From Torreya grandis (Eukaryota > Streptophyta > Pinopsida > Cupressales > Taxaceae): 64,000 nt of DNA. Below are positions 1 through 10,181 of this stretch, in pieces. The stretch lies in the NCBI GenBank assembly GCA_037957365.1, contig JARHVA010003526.1, forward strand, positions 124,001-188,000. The letters are read 5' to 3'. The first letter of the stretch is position 1. Every line of letters begins with the position of its first letter. A program made the position numbers and the translations under genes. Below the pieces are notes generated by a model. That model searched no databases, was not told the DNA's origin, and was given only the letters and a program-made list of their open reading frames with translations.

Positions 1-980
1 TCCTTTCTTTGTTTATAATAATGAACCAATAAATACAAAAACACATAGCCAAGTATTAAATATTGAATCCTGATTTGAATCCAAGATAAAGTGGTGTATT
101 TAAACCTTTTCATTTATACTTAGTTATTTAAGCATAAGGAAATGACCACAAATAGTTTTATATAAACAAAACACATAGCCATACAACTAAACCTTGTGAA
201 GTGAAACTAATTTGTTATACCCACACAAGAATTTCTTGTAAAATAATTTACCCTAATCTTCCATTTTCATATTATACATTCAAATCATTGATTTGATTCT
301 ATGAGGGGGGAGGGGTAATTCCTCCCATAGGGTTGAATCCTTGATTCAACAAGGGTTTATTAATTCAAATATTCATTCTTAAAAACCCTCAATCATATTT
401 ATCATAGACTGCATAACATAAATATGAAAGTTTAGAATTAACTTAAGAACAAAACCTCTTATTTTCCTGAAGTAGTCCACCCTTGTCTACAAAAAAAATT
501 ATTTTCCTTTTTTTCTCCTCTATCTACTACTATTAACCTCAAATTTCCCAACTATCTTCCTCTTTATTGTTTTCTTAGACCATTGCATGCATTTGAAAAC
601 CCCTAAAATCATGGTGACCCATTCTCCATAGCTATAAGAAAGAGTTGCCATCAAACTATAAATTATCGGCATGCCTTCCAAACTTCTCAGCTCAACCATC
701 AAACTAAGAAACTTCTCCTCAATTTCCTCCAAATCATATTCAAACTCTCATATCTTGCATGATTTTAATGACCAAGCCACAAATCCAAAAGATGGTTTTA
801 AAGATTAGGGTTAACATCATAACAAGTCAATAAATATAATGATTATGTTTTTTAAATAATTTGAATGTTCATCCTTATCATTCAAACATTAATATAAATG
901 TTAACCAAAATATTTAAACAATCCATGCCATATACCTAGGTAAACATTAGGTAATTAAAACTTTAGTCCCCCTAAGTACC
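1..980 (-). repeat. 3' LTR of chromovirus element B, left part (cut by window edge and by element A)
   Basis: This stretch aligns along its length with 26500-27460, part of the other LTR of the same element; for example the blocks near 260-320 and 26757-26820 match closely. Position 1 corresponds to about 26503 of that LTR, so roughly 2.8 kb of this LTR lies left of the window. The alignment stops at 980 where element A begins, and resumes at 12858. The short minus-strand reading frame at 520-732 is disrupted in the other copy, so no gene is called here. Confidence 0.85.
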
Positions 981-1329
981 TATTGACCAAATTTTAGCCC
1001 TTTAGGCCAAAATTGGGCACCCGTACTTGCAAAAATCATCTAAGTCTATATCTTTGGCCAAGTCCAGTACTTATCTTTTCTTTATAAAAAGTGTTCTTTG
1101 ACAAATCCCACAATAAGTGAATAAGTATATTCCTTTTGAAAAGTTCATTTTTGGTCTTTGCTAAGCCTTTGCCAAATTATTTCGAGTTTTTTAAGCCTTT
1201 ACCAAAATAATTTGAATTTTTTGTCTGAAGCTTTTTTCTTAAGTGTATTTCCCTTGGACTTTTCAATTGGCCAAGTAATGAATTCTTTCATACAATTTAT
1301 CTGAGACAAATCTCTTGAAAACAAGTGCT

Positions 1330-1800
1330 GAATTCTTTCAGACAAATAGTCTTTGCAATTTTCCTGAAGGGTATGTTTCAACTTTTCCAAAGGAATTATT
1401 TTAGACATTTTGTCCAAGACAAAAATTTTGAAGGGTATGTGAAAAAAAATTTGAAGGGTATGTTTCAACTTTTTTGAAATAATTCTTCAAGCTAAAGGAC
1501 ACTTTCAATTTTCTCGAAGGGCATTCTAGTTTTTTTGAAGGGCATTTCAACATTCCTAAAGGGATGTTTTTAAAAAGTCTGAAAGATTGTTTCCACGGAA
1601 AGGTGGACCATTTCAAAAAATCTGAAGGGTATTTTTTCCTTTTGGAAGATCATTTCTAAAAGTTGAAAGACACTTTCAACTCTTCTGAAGGGTCACTTGT
1701 AAGAAGCTACATGGTATGTTAATTTTAGAAAGGGCCTTTTTCACTTTGCCGAAGGGTCATTTTAAAAAACCAAAAGGGCCAAATGGAAAGTCTGAAAGAA
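1330..1800 (+). repeat. Degenerate short-period GAAGGG array in LTR U3
   Basis: Units resembling CTGAAGGGCATTTCAAC recur about every 20-30 bp, for example near 1366, 1432, 1456, 1516, 1537, 1623, 1687 and 1750. The same array is present in LTR2 (about 3885-4260) and LTR3 (about 11325-11720). A related, inverted version (CCTTCAGG-type) is in the C LTRs. It lies upstream of the TATA-like box, in the expected U3 enhancer position. Confidence 0.7.
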
Positions 1801-2221
1801 TTCTTTCAAAAAGATTGTTCAAGGAATTCTTTTAGAAAACTTGTCCAATACGAAGGAAACAAAAGGGAAAACAAAAAATGACCATGGAAAAAATGTCTAA
1901 AAAAAATGCTTGAGGAGTGACGTCCCACAAAATGTTAATTTTAGACTATGAAAACTAGCCATTGGAGTTTAAAATAAAATATTGGTGGGAACCTAAAGGC
2001 AAAAAAGAGATAACAAATTAAAAAATGTAACTGAGACTTTGGTTTAGTTGTAATAAAAGTAACTAATGTTTTTAGGCTAGTTTTAACTTGTTGTAAATGA
2101 TCCATTTGATGACATGGCATAGCTCACCCTCTTCTCTTCCATAAAAATATAATTTATTATTTTAAGATGACATGTGTCTAAGTGACCCTTGGACTTCCTT
2201 TGATTACTCTACCTCTCAAGT

Positions 2222-2232
2222 CTATATATATC
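2222..2232 (+). promoter_or_regulatory. TATA-like box of LTR1
   Basis: CTATATATAT followed by CATTCTCTTGG. The same arrangement is conserved in LTR2 (about 4716-4725) and LTR3 (12181-12190), about 650-680 bp before the LTR end. It is the likely core promoter of the element. Confidence 0.55.
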
Positions 2233-2905
2233 CATTCTCTTGGGTCATTTCATAGCCTCCATAGGTTATGGTGAAACTCTAGCTAGATTTTTACTCAAGG
2301 AACTCTTGAAGAAATATAAAAGTGTTATTTCCACTCATATGTTGTAACATTTAGTAACAACTTGAATATTTTTGGTCTATTCTAGTGAAATATTATCTTT
2401 TCTAGCTTGTACTCTTGATGGTCTACCAATTGACAAAAAGGAGATTATGGTAGGTCTTTGCTAGTATTATTTTCTAAGTGTAGAGATATCTTAGAAGTGA
2501 TTCGTGGTTGTATCTTTCTTTGGATCATTCATTTACTTCTTAAGAATCATATACCTTCTCAAATCTAGCATATGAAGCATTGATGTAGTAGTAAATCTTG
2601 AGTCGTGAGTCTTGTACAAAAAAGACTTTGTTGTCTTTAAGTAGTGGTTACATTCAATTGAGAGGACATTATTCATTGGTGAATCACTATTTTTTTTCTT
2701 ATTTATTTTCCTTAACCCTTGTCATACACAACTGATAGATAAGAGAGAGAGATTTAATAGTGCATCAAGGGGAACTAGCCCCTAATCTAGAGATTCATCT
2801 CAATGAAATTGTCACCCACAGTAAGAGAGATGATTCTATTTTATCACTTGGATGAGGAGAGCTAAGCATATTCTCAAGGGTGAAAATCTAAGTGTCAACA
2901 TTTTT

Positions 2906-2923
2906 TGGCATGCTCAGTGGGAC
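2906..2923 (+). other. Primer-binding site, element A first internal region
   Basis: TGGCATGCTCAGTGGGAC lies six bases after the end of LTR1. The TGG start and position are typical of a tRNA primer-binding site. Related sites occur in the second internal region of A (about 5400-5417), in C, D and E. The tRNA could not be identified by eye. Confidence 0.65.
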
Positions 2924-2929
2924 CCTTGT

Positions 2930-3485
2930 TCCAAGAGTTGGAGGATTTTTGGTGTTATCCTTTAACACATCAGCCTAGGGAGGCACTTTTGCAAGTACCA
3001 ATGGTGACTTTGAAGATGAATCATATGGTTTAAAAACTAGGTATTCCTTTTCAAAGTGGTTCATAATTTTTCTATGTATTGGTTTTCAAATGAAGCTTTC
3101 AAGTTTGGTCTTGATGTTGAGCATTTCCCTCTACAAGTGGGTGATACACTACAAGCTTTACCTCATCCCCTTCAAAGTGAGCAATTACTTGGTTGACTTG
3201 ATTTTGATCCCTACCAACCTTGTTTTAATCCTTATCAGGTCTAATATGATCATTCTCAATTATAATATGACCTTATGTAGCCTTTTAATGACTTGCATTA
3301 TCCTTATAATCAACCTTCTCAACGTCTTGTTCTTAGTCAACTTAGTACTTTCTCCAATCAACCCATTTCCACCTTCAAACAAACTCTTTCGGGATATGAT
3401 AAATATATACTAGATCTTGATACTCAAAGGGTATGTGATTAAAGTATTCTTAGTCATTATATCCACCAAGTGAGAAATACATTAT
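2930..3485 (+). pseudogene. Truncated copy of the element A unknown ORF
   Basis: This short internal region repeats the first roughly 550 bp of the long internal region (5394-5975), including the stretch that encodes KYxL and HYIHQV. It then jumps directly to the TGAGTCACC motif before LTR2, so about 2.2 kb has been deleted. Stops and frameshifts interrupt it. The frame at 3090-3413 is in the wrong phase relative to the conserved block. Function is unknown; see the entry at 5403. Confidence 0.6.
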
Positions 3486-3497
3486 GAGTCACCAATT

Positions 3498-5393
3498 TGT
3501 TGACCAAATGTTGGCCCTTTAGGGCAAAATTGGGCACCCCTACTTGCAAAAATTGTCTAAGTCTATATAATTGGCCAGGTCTAATACTTAGATTTTATTT
3601 TTAAAAAGTGTTATTTTAAAAATCCCACAATAAATGTACAAGTATATTCCTTTCAAAAAGTTCATTTTCGGTCTTTGTTAAGCCTTTGCCAAATTCTTTC
3701 AAGTTTTTGTTCTAAGTCTTTGCCTAATTCTTTCAAACTTTTTGTCTAAAGCTTTTTTATTAAGTGTATTTCATTCAGACTTTTCATTCAACCAAGTAAC
3801 AAATTCTTTCAAACAATTTGTCTAAGACAAATCTCTCAAAGACAAGTGCTGAATTCTTTTAGACAATTGTCTTTGTAATTTTTCTGAAGGGTATGTTTCA
3901 ACTTTTCCAAAGGAATTGTTTCAGACATTTGGTTTGAGATAACTTTTTCAAAGGGTATGTGACAACTTTTTTGAAAGACTTTTTCAAGCTAAATGACACT
4001 TTCAACTTTCTTGAAGGGCATTCCAATTTTTTTGAAGGGCATTTCAACTTTCTCAAAGGGACATTTTCAAAAAGTCTGAAAGATTGTTTCTGTGAGAAGG
4101 TAGACCATTTCAAAAAAATTGAAGGGTATTTTTTCCTTTTGAAAAATCATTTATAAAAGCTGAAGGACACTCTCAACTCTTTCAAGGGGTCTCTTGAAAG
4201 AAGGAAAAGTGTATGTTCATTTTAGAAAGGACCTTTTTGACTTTGCTAAAGGGTCATTTTAAAAAACCAAAAGGGCCAAATAGAAAGTCTAAAAGAATTC
4301 TTTCAAAAAGATTGTCTGAGGAATTCTTTCAAAAAATTGGTCTGATACAAAGGAATCAAAAGGACAAACAAAAAATGACCATGGGAAAAATGTCTAAATA
4401 AAATGATTGAGTGACATCCAGCAAAACATCAATTTTAGACTAGAAAAACTAGCTATTGGAGTTCAAAAGAAAAGCTTAGTGGGAACCTGAAGGTGAAAAA
4501 GAGATAATAAATGGAAAAATGTAACTGAGGCTTTGGTTTAATTGTAACAAATGTAACTAATGATTTTATTTTAGTTGTAACTCATTATAACTAATCCATT
4601 TGATGACTTGGCATAGCTCACCCATTTCTTTCCCATGAAAATGTAACTAATTCTTTCAAGATGACACATGTCTAAGTGACCCTTGGACTGTCTTTGATTT
4701 CTCTATCTCTCAAGGCTATATATATGCATTCTCTTGGCTCATTTCATATCCACCACTAGTTATGGTGAAAATATAGTTATATTTGTACTTAAGGAACTCT
4801 TGAAGAAATATACAAGTGTTGTTGCCATTCATATGTTGTAACATTGACTAATGACTTAAATCTTGTTAGTCTAGTCTAGTGAAAGATTGTCTTTTCTAGC
4901 TTGTAACCTTTATGGTCTACCAATTTATAGAAAGGAGATTATTATAGGTCTTTACGATTATTCTTTTCTAAGTTTAGAGATATCTTAGAATTGATTCATG
5001 ACTATATATTTATTTGGATCATTCATTTCCTTCTTAAGAATCATATACCTTCTCAAATCTAGCATATGAAACATTGATGTAGTAGTAAATCCTGAGTTGT
5101 GAGTCTTGTGCAAAAAGCACCTCATTATCTTTAAGTAGTGGTTATATTCAATTGAGAGGAAATTATTCATTGGTGCATCACCATTTTATTCTCTTATTTG
5201 TTTTCCTTAAACCTTTTCATACACAATTGATATATTAGAGAGAGTTTTAAAGGTACATTAAGGAGAACTAGCCCCTAATCTAGAGATTCATCTCAATGAA
5301 AGTATCACCCTTATCAAGAGAGATTATTCCATTTTTCTACTTGGATGAGGAGAGTTGAGAATATTCTAAAGGGTGTAAATCTAATCATCAACA
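3498..5393 (+). repeat. LTR2 of element A
   Basis: Starts TGTTGACC and ends ATCAACA, about 1.9 kb, giving the best-preserved termini of the three LTRs (TGTTGA...TCAACA inverted ends). It serves both as 3' LTR for the short internal region and 5' LTR for the long one. The TATA-like box is at about 4716-4725, the GAAGGG array at about 3885-4260. Confidence 0.9.
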
Positions 5394-5399
5394 ATTTTT

Positions 5400-5417
5400 A
5401 TCATGCCTGATGGGACC
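5400..5417 (+). other. Primer-binding site, element A second internal region
   Basis: Sequence ATCATGCCTGATGGGACC follows LTR2 by about six bases and aligns with the site at 2906-2923. The TGG start has decayed. Confidence 0.5.
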
Positions 5418-7896
5418 TTTATTTTAAGAGTTAGAGGATTTTTGGTGTTATCCTTCAATACATCAAACTTGGGAGGCACTTCTCCAAGCACCAATGGTGA
5501 CTTCAAAGATGAATCAAATGGTTTAGCAGCTAGGTATTCCATTTCAAAGTGGTTCATAACTTTTCTATGTATTGTTTTACAAATGAATCTTTCAAGGTTG
5601 GTCTTGATGTTGAACATTGCCCTCTACAAGTGGGTGAGACACTACAAACTTTGCCTCTTCCCCTTCAAAGTGAGAAAGTACTTGGTCAACTTGATTTTGA
5701 TCCCTACCAACCTTGTTTTAATCCTTATCAGGTCTAATATGATCCTTAACAATTCCAATATGACCTTATGTAGCCTTGTCATGAGTTGTATCATCCCTAT
5801 AATCAGCCTTCTCAATGTCTTGTTCCTAGTCAACTTAGTCCTTTCTCCATTCAGCCCATTTCCACCTTCAAACAAAATCTTTTAGGATATGAGAAATATA
5901 TGTTATATCTTGATACTCAAAGGGGATGTGGTCAAATTATTCTTAGTCATTATATCCACCAAGTGATAAATGCATTGGAGTTAGTCAAGAGGGAGTGGGC
6001 ACTTATTGAGAGAGCTAATTGGCAAAGGCTCACAAGTGAGATGTTAGATGTAAGTAGCCTAGTGTCTTCTTTAGAGTATATATTAGGAACTCATGAAAGG
6101 TAATCTTACCAAACCCATCAGCCTTTTTATCCACATCTAAAAGCTTCATATCATCCATAAATGACCCCTACTCATGTGCCAAACCAAGTCTATCAAAGTC
6201 TCCCTTCTTCAAATTAGTTAGAGGATAAAGTTGGAACAAGAAACCTTATGTTTGAGACCCATCTTGATATGCAAATTGAACTTGAAAATATGCATTTACA
6301 ATAGTCCACATTGGCAATAAAATAATTTAATCTCAACCTTCATTGCCCTCTCACATTACTTCTCCTTCACCTCAAAATGAGATTTCTAGTCCAAAGGTCT
6401 CAAGCTGGAGTTAAATTGTGGAATCATGGGGAAAGAGGAGGAACCAAATCTTGATAAAGGAGTTGAATTTGTAGATAAAGTTGAGAATGGATTTGATCCT
6501 ATTTAAACCTTTCTTATTCCACATCAAGAGAATACTTCTATTCCTAAGACCTTAATTTGTAATAGGGTAGTGGAATCATGGGGAAAGGAGGAGAAAAGCA
6601 TTGTCAAAGAAGTAGGAGTTGAAGATGAAGTTAAACTTTTGTAAGCCACTCCCACTCTTCCTCAAGAAACCTCGTCTCTTCCATGTCAAACCTCACATAC
6701 CCCTCCTCATCATCATGATGCATATGATCTCCAATAGAGACTCTCCCAAGAGAACCTATCCAAGTAAATTGAAGAATTAGAAACAAGGATGAGGTTTCTT
6801 AGTCAATGTGTAATGGAAGGTTTAGTCCCAATAGAAGATCCTATGTCTAAACACACCCCATATACACCCCTTCAAGATATTTATCAAGATATATCTGATG
6901 TGGATGAATTTTTTGTCAAGTGGAAGGAATAGAATCATTTGGTTTTATCCCAAGGTTTACCTCCTTTTCCCCATGAGCTTCTCAAAGAACACCCCACTTT
7001 TCATTCCCAATCTAACTTTGAGATCTATTTCCCACCTCCACCAACAACTTCCTCTTGTCGTCATCCTATCAACCTTTGTCTTGATGGACCTATATAAGAA
7101 GATCCTAAAGAGAATCACTTGGTAGGAAAAAATGAGCAAGAACAAGTTTGGTTCATAGCTAATCAAGATGACTTCATAGCTGATTATGAGGAATAAATTG
7201 TCATAGAATATTTCCTTGATCAATTAGAAGATAACTCATAAACTCTTGCTTCCACACTTGAAGATATGCATACCCATGAAGGAGGTAATCAAGACTTGAA
7301 ATAATAACACCATGAAGAAAACTCTACACATGAGCATGATATTATGAATGAACACTATAAGGTTGAAGAGGTAGTGGTATTGGGTGACCAAGATAAAGAG
7401 AACAAAGATGATTGGCAACTACAAATAGAGATCCTTCAAGAGCTTGAAGAACATTTACAAGTTAAAAATTAATTTAATAACAAGGTAAGTGAGAGGATTT
7501 CTATTGAATACAATGACCAAGAGTGGGAAGAGTTTATAAAATTCCTTGATGAGCTAGCAGAGCTTGCATCAGAAAAGAGTCCTAGTTTTGTTCAGAACAT
7601 CATGGAGAAAAAGAATGGAGAACTTATTGAAAGACCACTTGAGGCTATAGTTGAAGGACCATTCAAAGAATTTAAGGCTATTTGGGCATAAGGAGAGTTA
7701 TTTTCCTTGATCAATTTTCTTGAAGCTTTTTGGTTCTCATGAAAGATCATGCCAATGAAGTTGGTAAACATCATAAAAGAGTTGGAAGCAACAATGCTAA
7801 AGTTCAAGATGTTATTTTCCTCATTCATCCCTTATTGATACAAGATAATGAGAGTATCAATCTTTCCCTTTGATCCAGGAGGGAAAGCATGCTTAA
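5403..7896 (+). pseudogene. Conserved ORF of unknown function in element A (decayed)
   Basis: Not recognised as gag, protease, RT, RNase H or integrase. The reading frame is broken into several phases, yet protein similarity to element C on the other side of the window is clear. Near the 5' end is a Tyr/Pro/Gln-rich stretch (about 5680-5800). Next, at 5786-6103, is a block with KQNLLGYEKY, GQ, HYIHQV, IERANW and EMLD, which matches the C frame near 51110-51440. At about 7490-7896 an acidic stretch leads into LIERPLEA, EEF-like and FPFDPGGK motifs that match C at 49569-49810. The middle third is too damaged to read. Such conservation between two otherwise divergent families implies that the ORF was once translated. 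Possible roles are a gag-like packaging protein or an accessory protein; this is inference only. Confidence 0.55.
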
Positions 7897-8129
7897 GTTC
7901 TTAGTTGTATATAATAGTTGTTTTTTGTTTCTCTTAAGTTCCTTGAGTAAATGTGTGTCTTGTGTGTGTTTGTCTTTCTTTGTTGTGTGTATCCTTTTCC
8001 TTTGTGTGTTTGAGGTAGTCATTAGTTATCTTGGTAAATGGTCAAGTATCCTTGTTTGTTTTAGTCCTTAGATGACACCTAAACCTAATGGACTAATAAG
8101 GCTACTGGTCTAGTTAGTATAGTAGGCAT

Positions 8130-8152
8130 ACTACCCTTGTGAGTCACCAATT
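8130..8152 (+). other. Conserved pre-3' LTR motif of element A
   Basis: CTACCCTTGTGAGTCACC lies immediately before LTR3. The TGAGTCACC core also stands before LTR2 (3485-3494). The position is that of a polypurine tract, but no purine run is present. Elements C and D carry the same motif in the same place. Confidence 0.55.
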
Positions 8153-8326
8153 TATTGACCAAATTTTGACCCTTCAGGGCAAAATTAGGCACCCTTACTT
8201 GCAAAAATCATCTAAGCCTATATCTTTGCTAGATCTAGTACTTAGCTTTTCTTCAAAAAAAGTGTTCTTTGATAAAGCCTGAAATAAATGTACAAGTCAA
8301 TTCCTTTTAGGAAGTTCATTTTTGGT
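8153..8326 (+). repeat. LTR3 of element A, first part
   Basis: Starts TATTGACC and matches the first 175 bp or so of LTR1 and LTR2. It is cut at 8326 by the copia composite and resumes at 11113; the last 28 bp (8299-8326) are duplicated at 11085-11112. Confidence 0.85.
8299..8326 (+). repeat. 28-bp direct repeat, left copy (flank of copia composite)
   Basis: Begins AATTCCTTTTAGG and ends TTCATTTTTGGT. An identical 28-bp copy is at 11085-11112. Both belong to the LTR3 sequence of A, so this is duplicated target sequence, far longer than the 5 bp made by LTR integrases. Confidence 0.85.
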
Positions 8327-8707
8327 GGAACGGCAGTTAGCTGGATATCAAAGTTGCAAAAGGTTGTTGCCTTGTCAACTACAGAAGTAGAATATATTGC
8401 AGTCACAGAGGCTAGCAAAGAGATGATATGGATGACACGGTTCATGAAAGAGCTAGGAAAGGAGCAAGAGAGTTATAGATTATACAGTGATAGTCAGAGT
8501 GCAATTCATTTGGCTAAGAATTTAGCCTTTCATTCAAGAACTAAACATATACAGCTTAGGTACCACTTCATTAGACAGGTATTGGAGGATGGTGAGTTGA
8601 AGCTGGAGAAGATCCATACAGATAAGAACCCTACTGATATGTTAACCAAGCTGGTAACAAAGGAGAAGTTGAATCTTCATTCAACTTTTTTTGGTCTTCA
8701 TGATTGA
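8324..8707 (+). pseudogene. Ty1/copia RNase H, 5'-truncated fragment
   Basis: This is the C-terminal part of the copia RNase H that degrades the RNA strand of the RNA-DNA hybrid during reverse transcription. Visible motifs in order are GGTAVSW, ALSTTEVEYIA (catalytic Glu region), LYSDSQSAIHLAKN (catalytic Asp region), HIQLRYHFIRQV and NPTDMLTK, ending GLHD and a stop at 8707. Everything upstream (gag, protease, integrase, RT, first RNase H Asp) is missing. The frame is intact over 128 codons, unlike the copy at 16858-17589 in the other copia element, which has stops. The open frame happens to extend 5' into LTR3 of A (from 8288), but those codons are not copia. Confidence 0.9.
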
Positions 8708-8765
8708 GTTTGAAGATGGAGGAGCTAGAAGATGTTGTTATACAGGTACTGGTGCAGCTATTTAT

Positions 8766-8780
8766 CTCCAAGTGGGAGAT
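8766..8780 (+). other. Polypurine tract, copia
   Basis: CTCCAAGTGGGAGAT directly precedes the LTR start TGTTAAGG. The same tract precedes the LTRs at 10182 (plus) and at 16785 (minus strand), as is typical of plant copia elements. Confidence 0.85.
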
Positions 8781-9880
8781 TGTTAAGGTGTGCAGCTAAA
8801 AGCTTCACCAAATGAGCAAGTTGTAGGTTGTAGGAATTACACAGTCACCAGCATCGGTCAGGAGTGACCGATGTCATTCAGGAGTTAACTAGGAGATGTT
8901 GGCGTTGGTTATGTATCGGCCAATGTCGGTCACAGGCAGATAGGTAGGGATCGATGTCAGTCACTTGTGCGTCTAGAATGTTATTTTCATGGATAGAACA
9001 GAATGTTTGCATGGTAGGATTAAGTGTTAGTCTTAAGTCCGCATCTCTATCTTAAGTAAGACTATTTTTAGCCCTTGATTAGGAGGTGCATCTAATGGTT
9101 GTGATTGTATGCTCATGATCCCTAAAGTTATATAATAGGGATAGATCTTCATAGCTTGTATGTGTATGAGAACAGTACAAGAATTGTATATGTGTATCAA
9201 TCTAGGTTGTTGGAGTTGATTGTAATTGAGAGAGAGAGATCTTGAGGGAAAGAGATCTGGAAAGAGATCTGTACATCTAAGAGAGGTGTGGAAGAAAAGA
9301 AGTTCTTCCATGGTGGAATCACAGGGGTTCTTCTAGGTATGTAAGATCAGGGTTGATCTATAGGTTGTTTCAAAATCATGGAGGAGATCTTCATGGGTAA
9401 GTAAGGTTGGTTGATCTGCAAGGGTGTATGTGTGTGAGGGTCAAAAGGAGACCTGTGGGGTAACAAGATCCAAGGTGACAGCAATACATCAAGGAGCAAG
9501 ATCATGGTGAGATCTACTTGGAGTACCAGTTTGTACTTGATTGTACTGGTAGTATTATACTAACTGGTTGAGGTGAACAATAGCTCTGTGTTTGAGTTGT
9601 TTGTTGTGACCTATATTGAGAGAAGATAACTCTTGAGGGAAAGAGATCTGTATATCTGAGAGGTGTGAGAAGAAAGTGTGATTTTTCTTCATTGTATTTC
9701 CTTCAATAATGAGTTGAATACAATTGTGTGTTGCCTCTCATATTCTATGTTGTTTCTATTTCTAGTTACTTATACTTCTGGTATAATTCTGCATGTTTAA
9801 GTTACTTATACAAAGGTAATCATATGTGCTCTTAAATCTAACAAGTTATGTTAGAGCTTTGGGGAACCTAGGTCCTATCA
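8781..9880 (+). repeat. Copia LTR (1.1 kb), shared by truncated element and mini-element
   Basis: Starts TGTTAAGG after a polypurine tract and ends CTATCA before a PBS. It is therefore both the 3' LTR of the truncated RNase H copy and the 5' LTR of the mini-element. It aligns with 10182-11084 (for example near 9300 and 10510). Degenerate GACGTC/GATGTC-type repeats lie at about 8845-8975. Confidence 0.88.
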
Positions 9881-9882
9881 AT

Positions 9883-9893
9883 TGGTATCAGAG
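9883..9893 (+). other. Primer-binding site (initiator tRNA-Met), copia mini-element
   Basis: TGGTATCAGAG two bases after the LTR end is complementary to the 3' end of plant initiator tRNA-Met, the usual copia primer. Confidence 0.85.
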
Positions 9894-10007
9894 TGAGGTT
9901 GGAGATTCTCAGAGTGAGGTTTACTAACACCTTGGTCCCAGAGTGTGTTAAGTGGTTTTTGATTATAGGTCACTCTCAGGGGTTTCTAGTTGAGTGGGAG
10001 TATAGCA

Positions 10008-10094
10008 ATGGCAGAAGAAGGTAAGCTGAGAATGGAGAAATTTAGACACAAGCGTAGCACCACAAGGTGTGTGGTGGTTGGTCTTCAAGATTGA
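10008..10094 (+). pseudogene. gag start fused to RNase H end: 28-codon remnant
   Basis: ATG is followed by AEEGKLRMEKF, which matches the gag start of the full copia element at 20920 (VDESKLRMEKF). After about 17 codons the frame ends in VVVGLQD and a stop, matching the GLHD end of pol and the sequence just before the polypurine tract. Almost the whole gag-pol has therefore been deleted while PBS and polypurine tract survive. The peptide has no expected function. Confidence 0.7.
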
Positions 10095-10164
10095 GCTTGA
10101 AGAGGAATACAAGCTAAGATACAGATTAGATAATGTACTGGTATAGGTACAGGTGCAGCTGTTT

Positions 10165-10181
10165 ATCTCCAAGTGGGAGAT
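10165..10181 (+). other. Polypurine tract of copia mini-element
   Basis: ATCTCCAAGTGGGAGAT precedes the LTR starting at 10182 and is near-identical to 8764-8780. Confidence 0.85.

Larger units (their letters stand above)
981..2900 (+). repeat. LTR1 of element A
   Basis: About 1.92 kb, starting TATTGACCAA and ending GTGTCAACA. It aligns throughout with 3498-5393 and with the two halves of LTR3. The first half carries a degenerate array built around GAAGGG followed by a T/C-rich spacer. A TATA-like run lies at 2222-2232. The minus-strand frames at 1199-1616 are by-products of the GAAGGG array. Confidence 0.9.

Noticed and set aside
520..732. Minus-strand 70-codon frame in the B LTR
   Set aside because: The corresponding stretch of the other LTR (about 26980-27230) is broken by stops, so no conserved coding signal.
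8288..8323. N-terminal extension of the copia RNase H frame
   Set aside because: These codons come from LTR3 of element A; the frame is open across the junction by chance.
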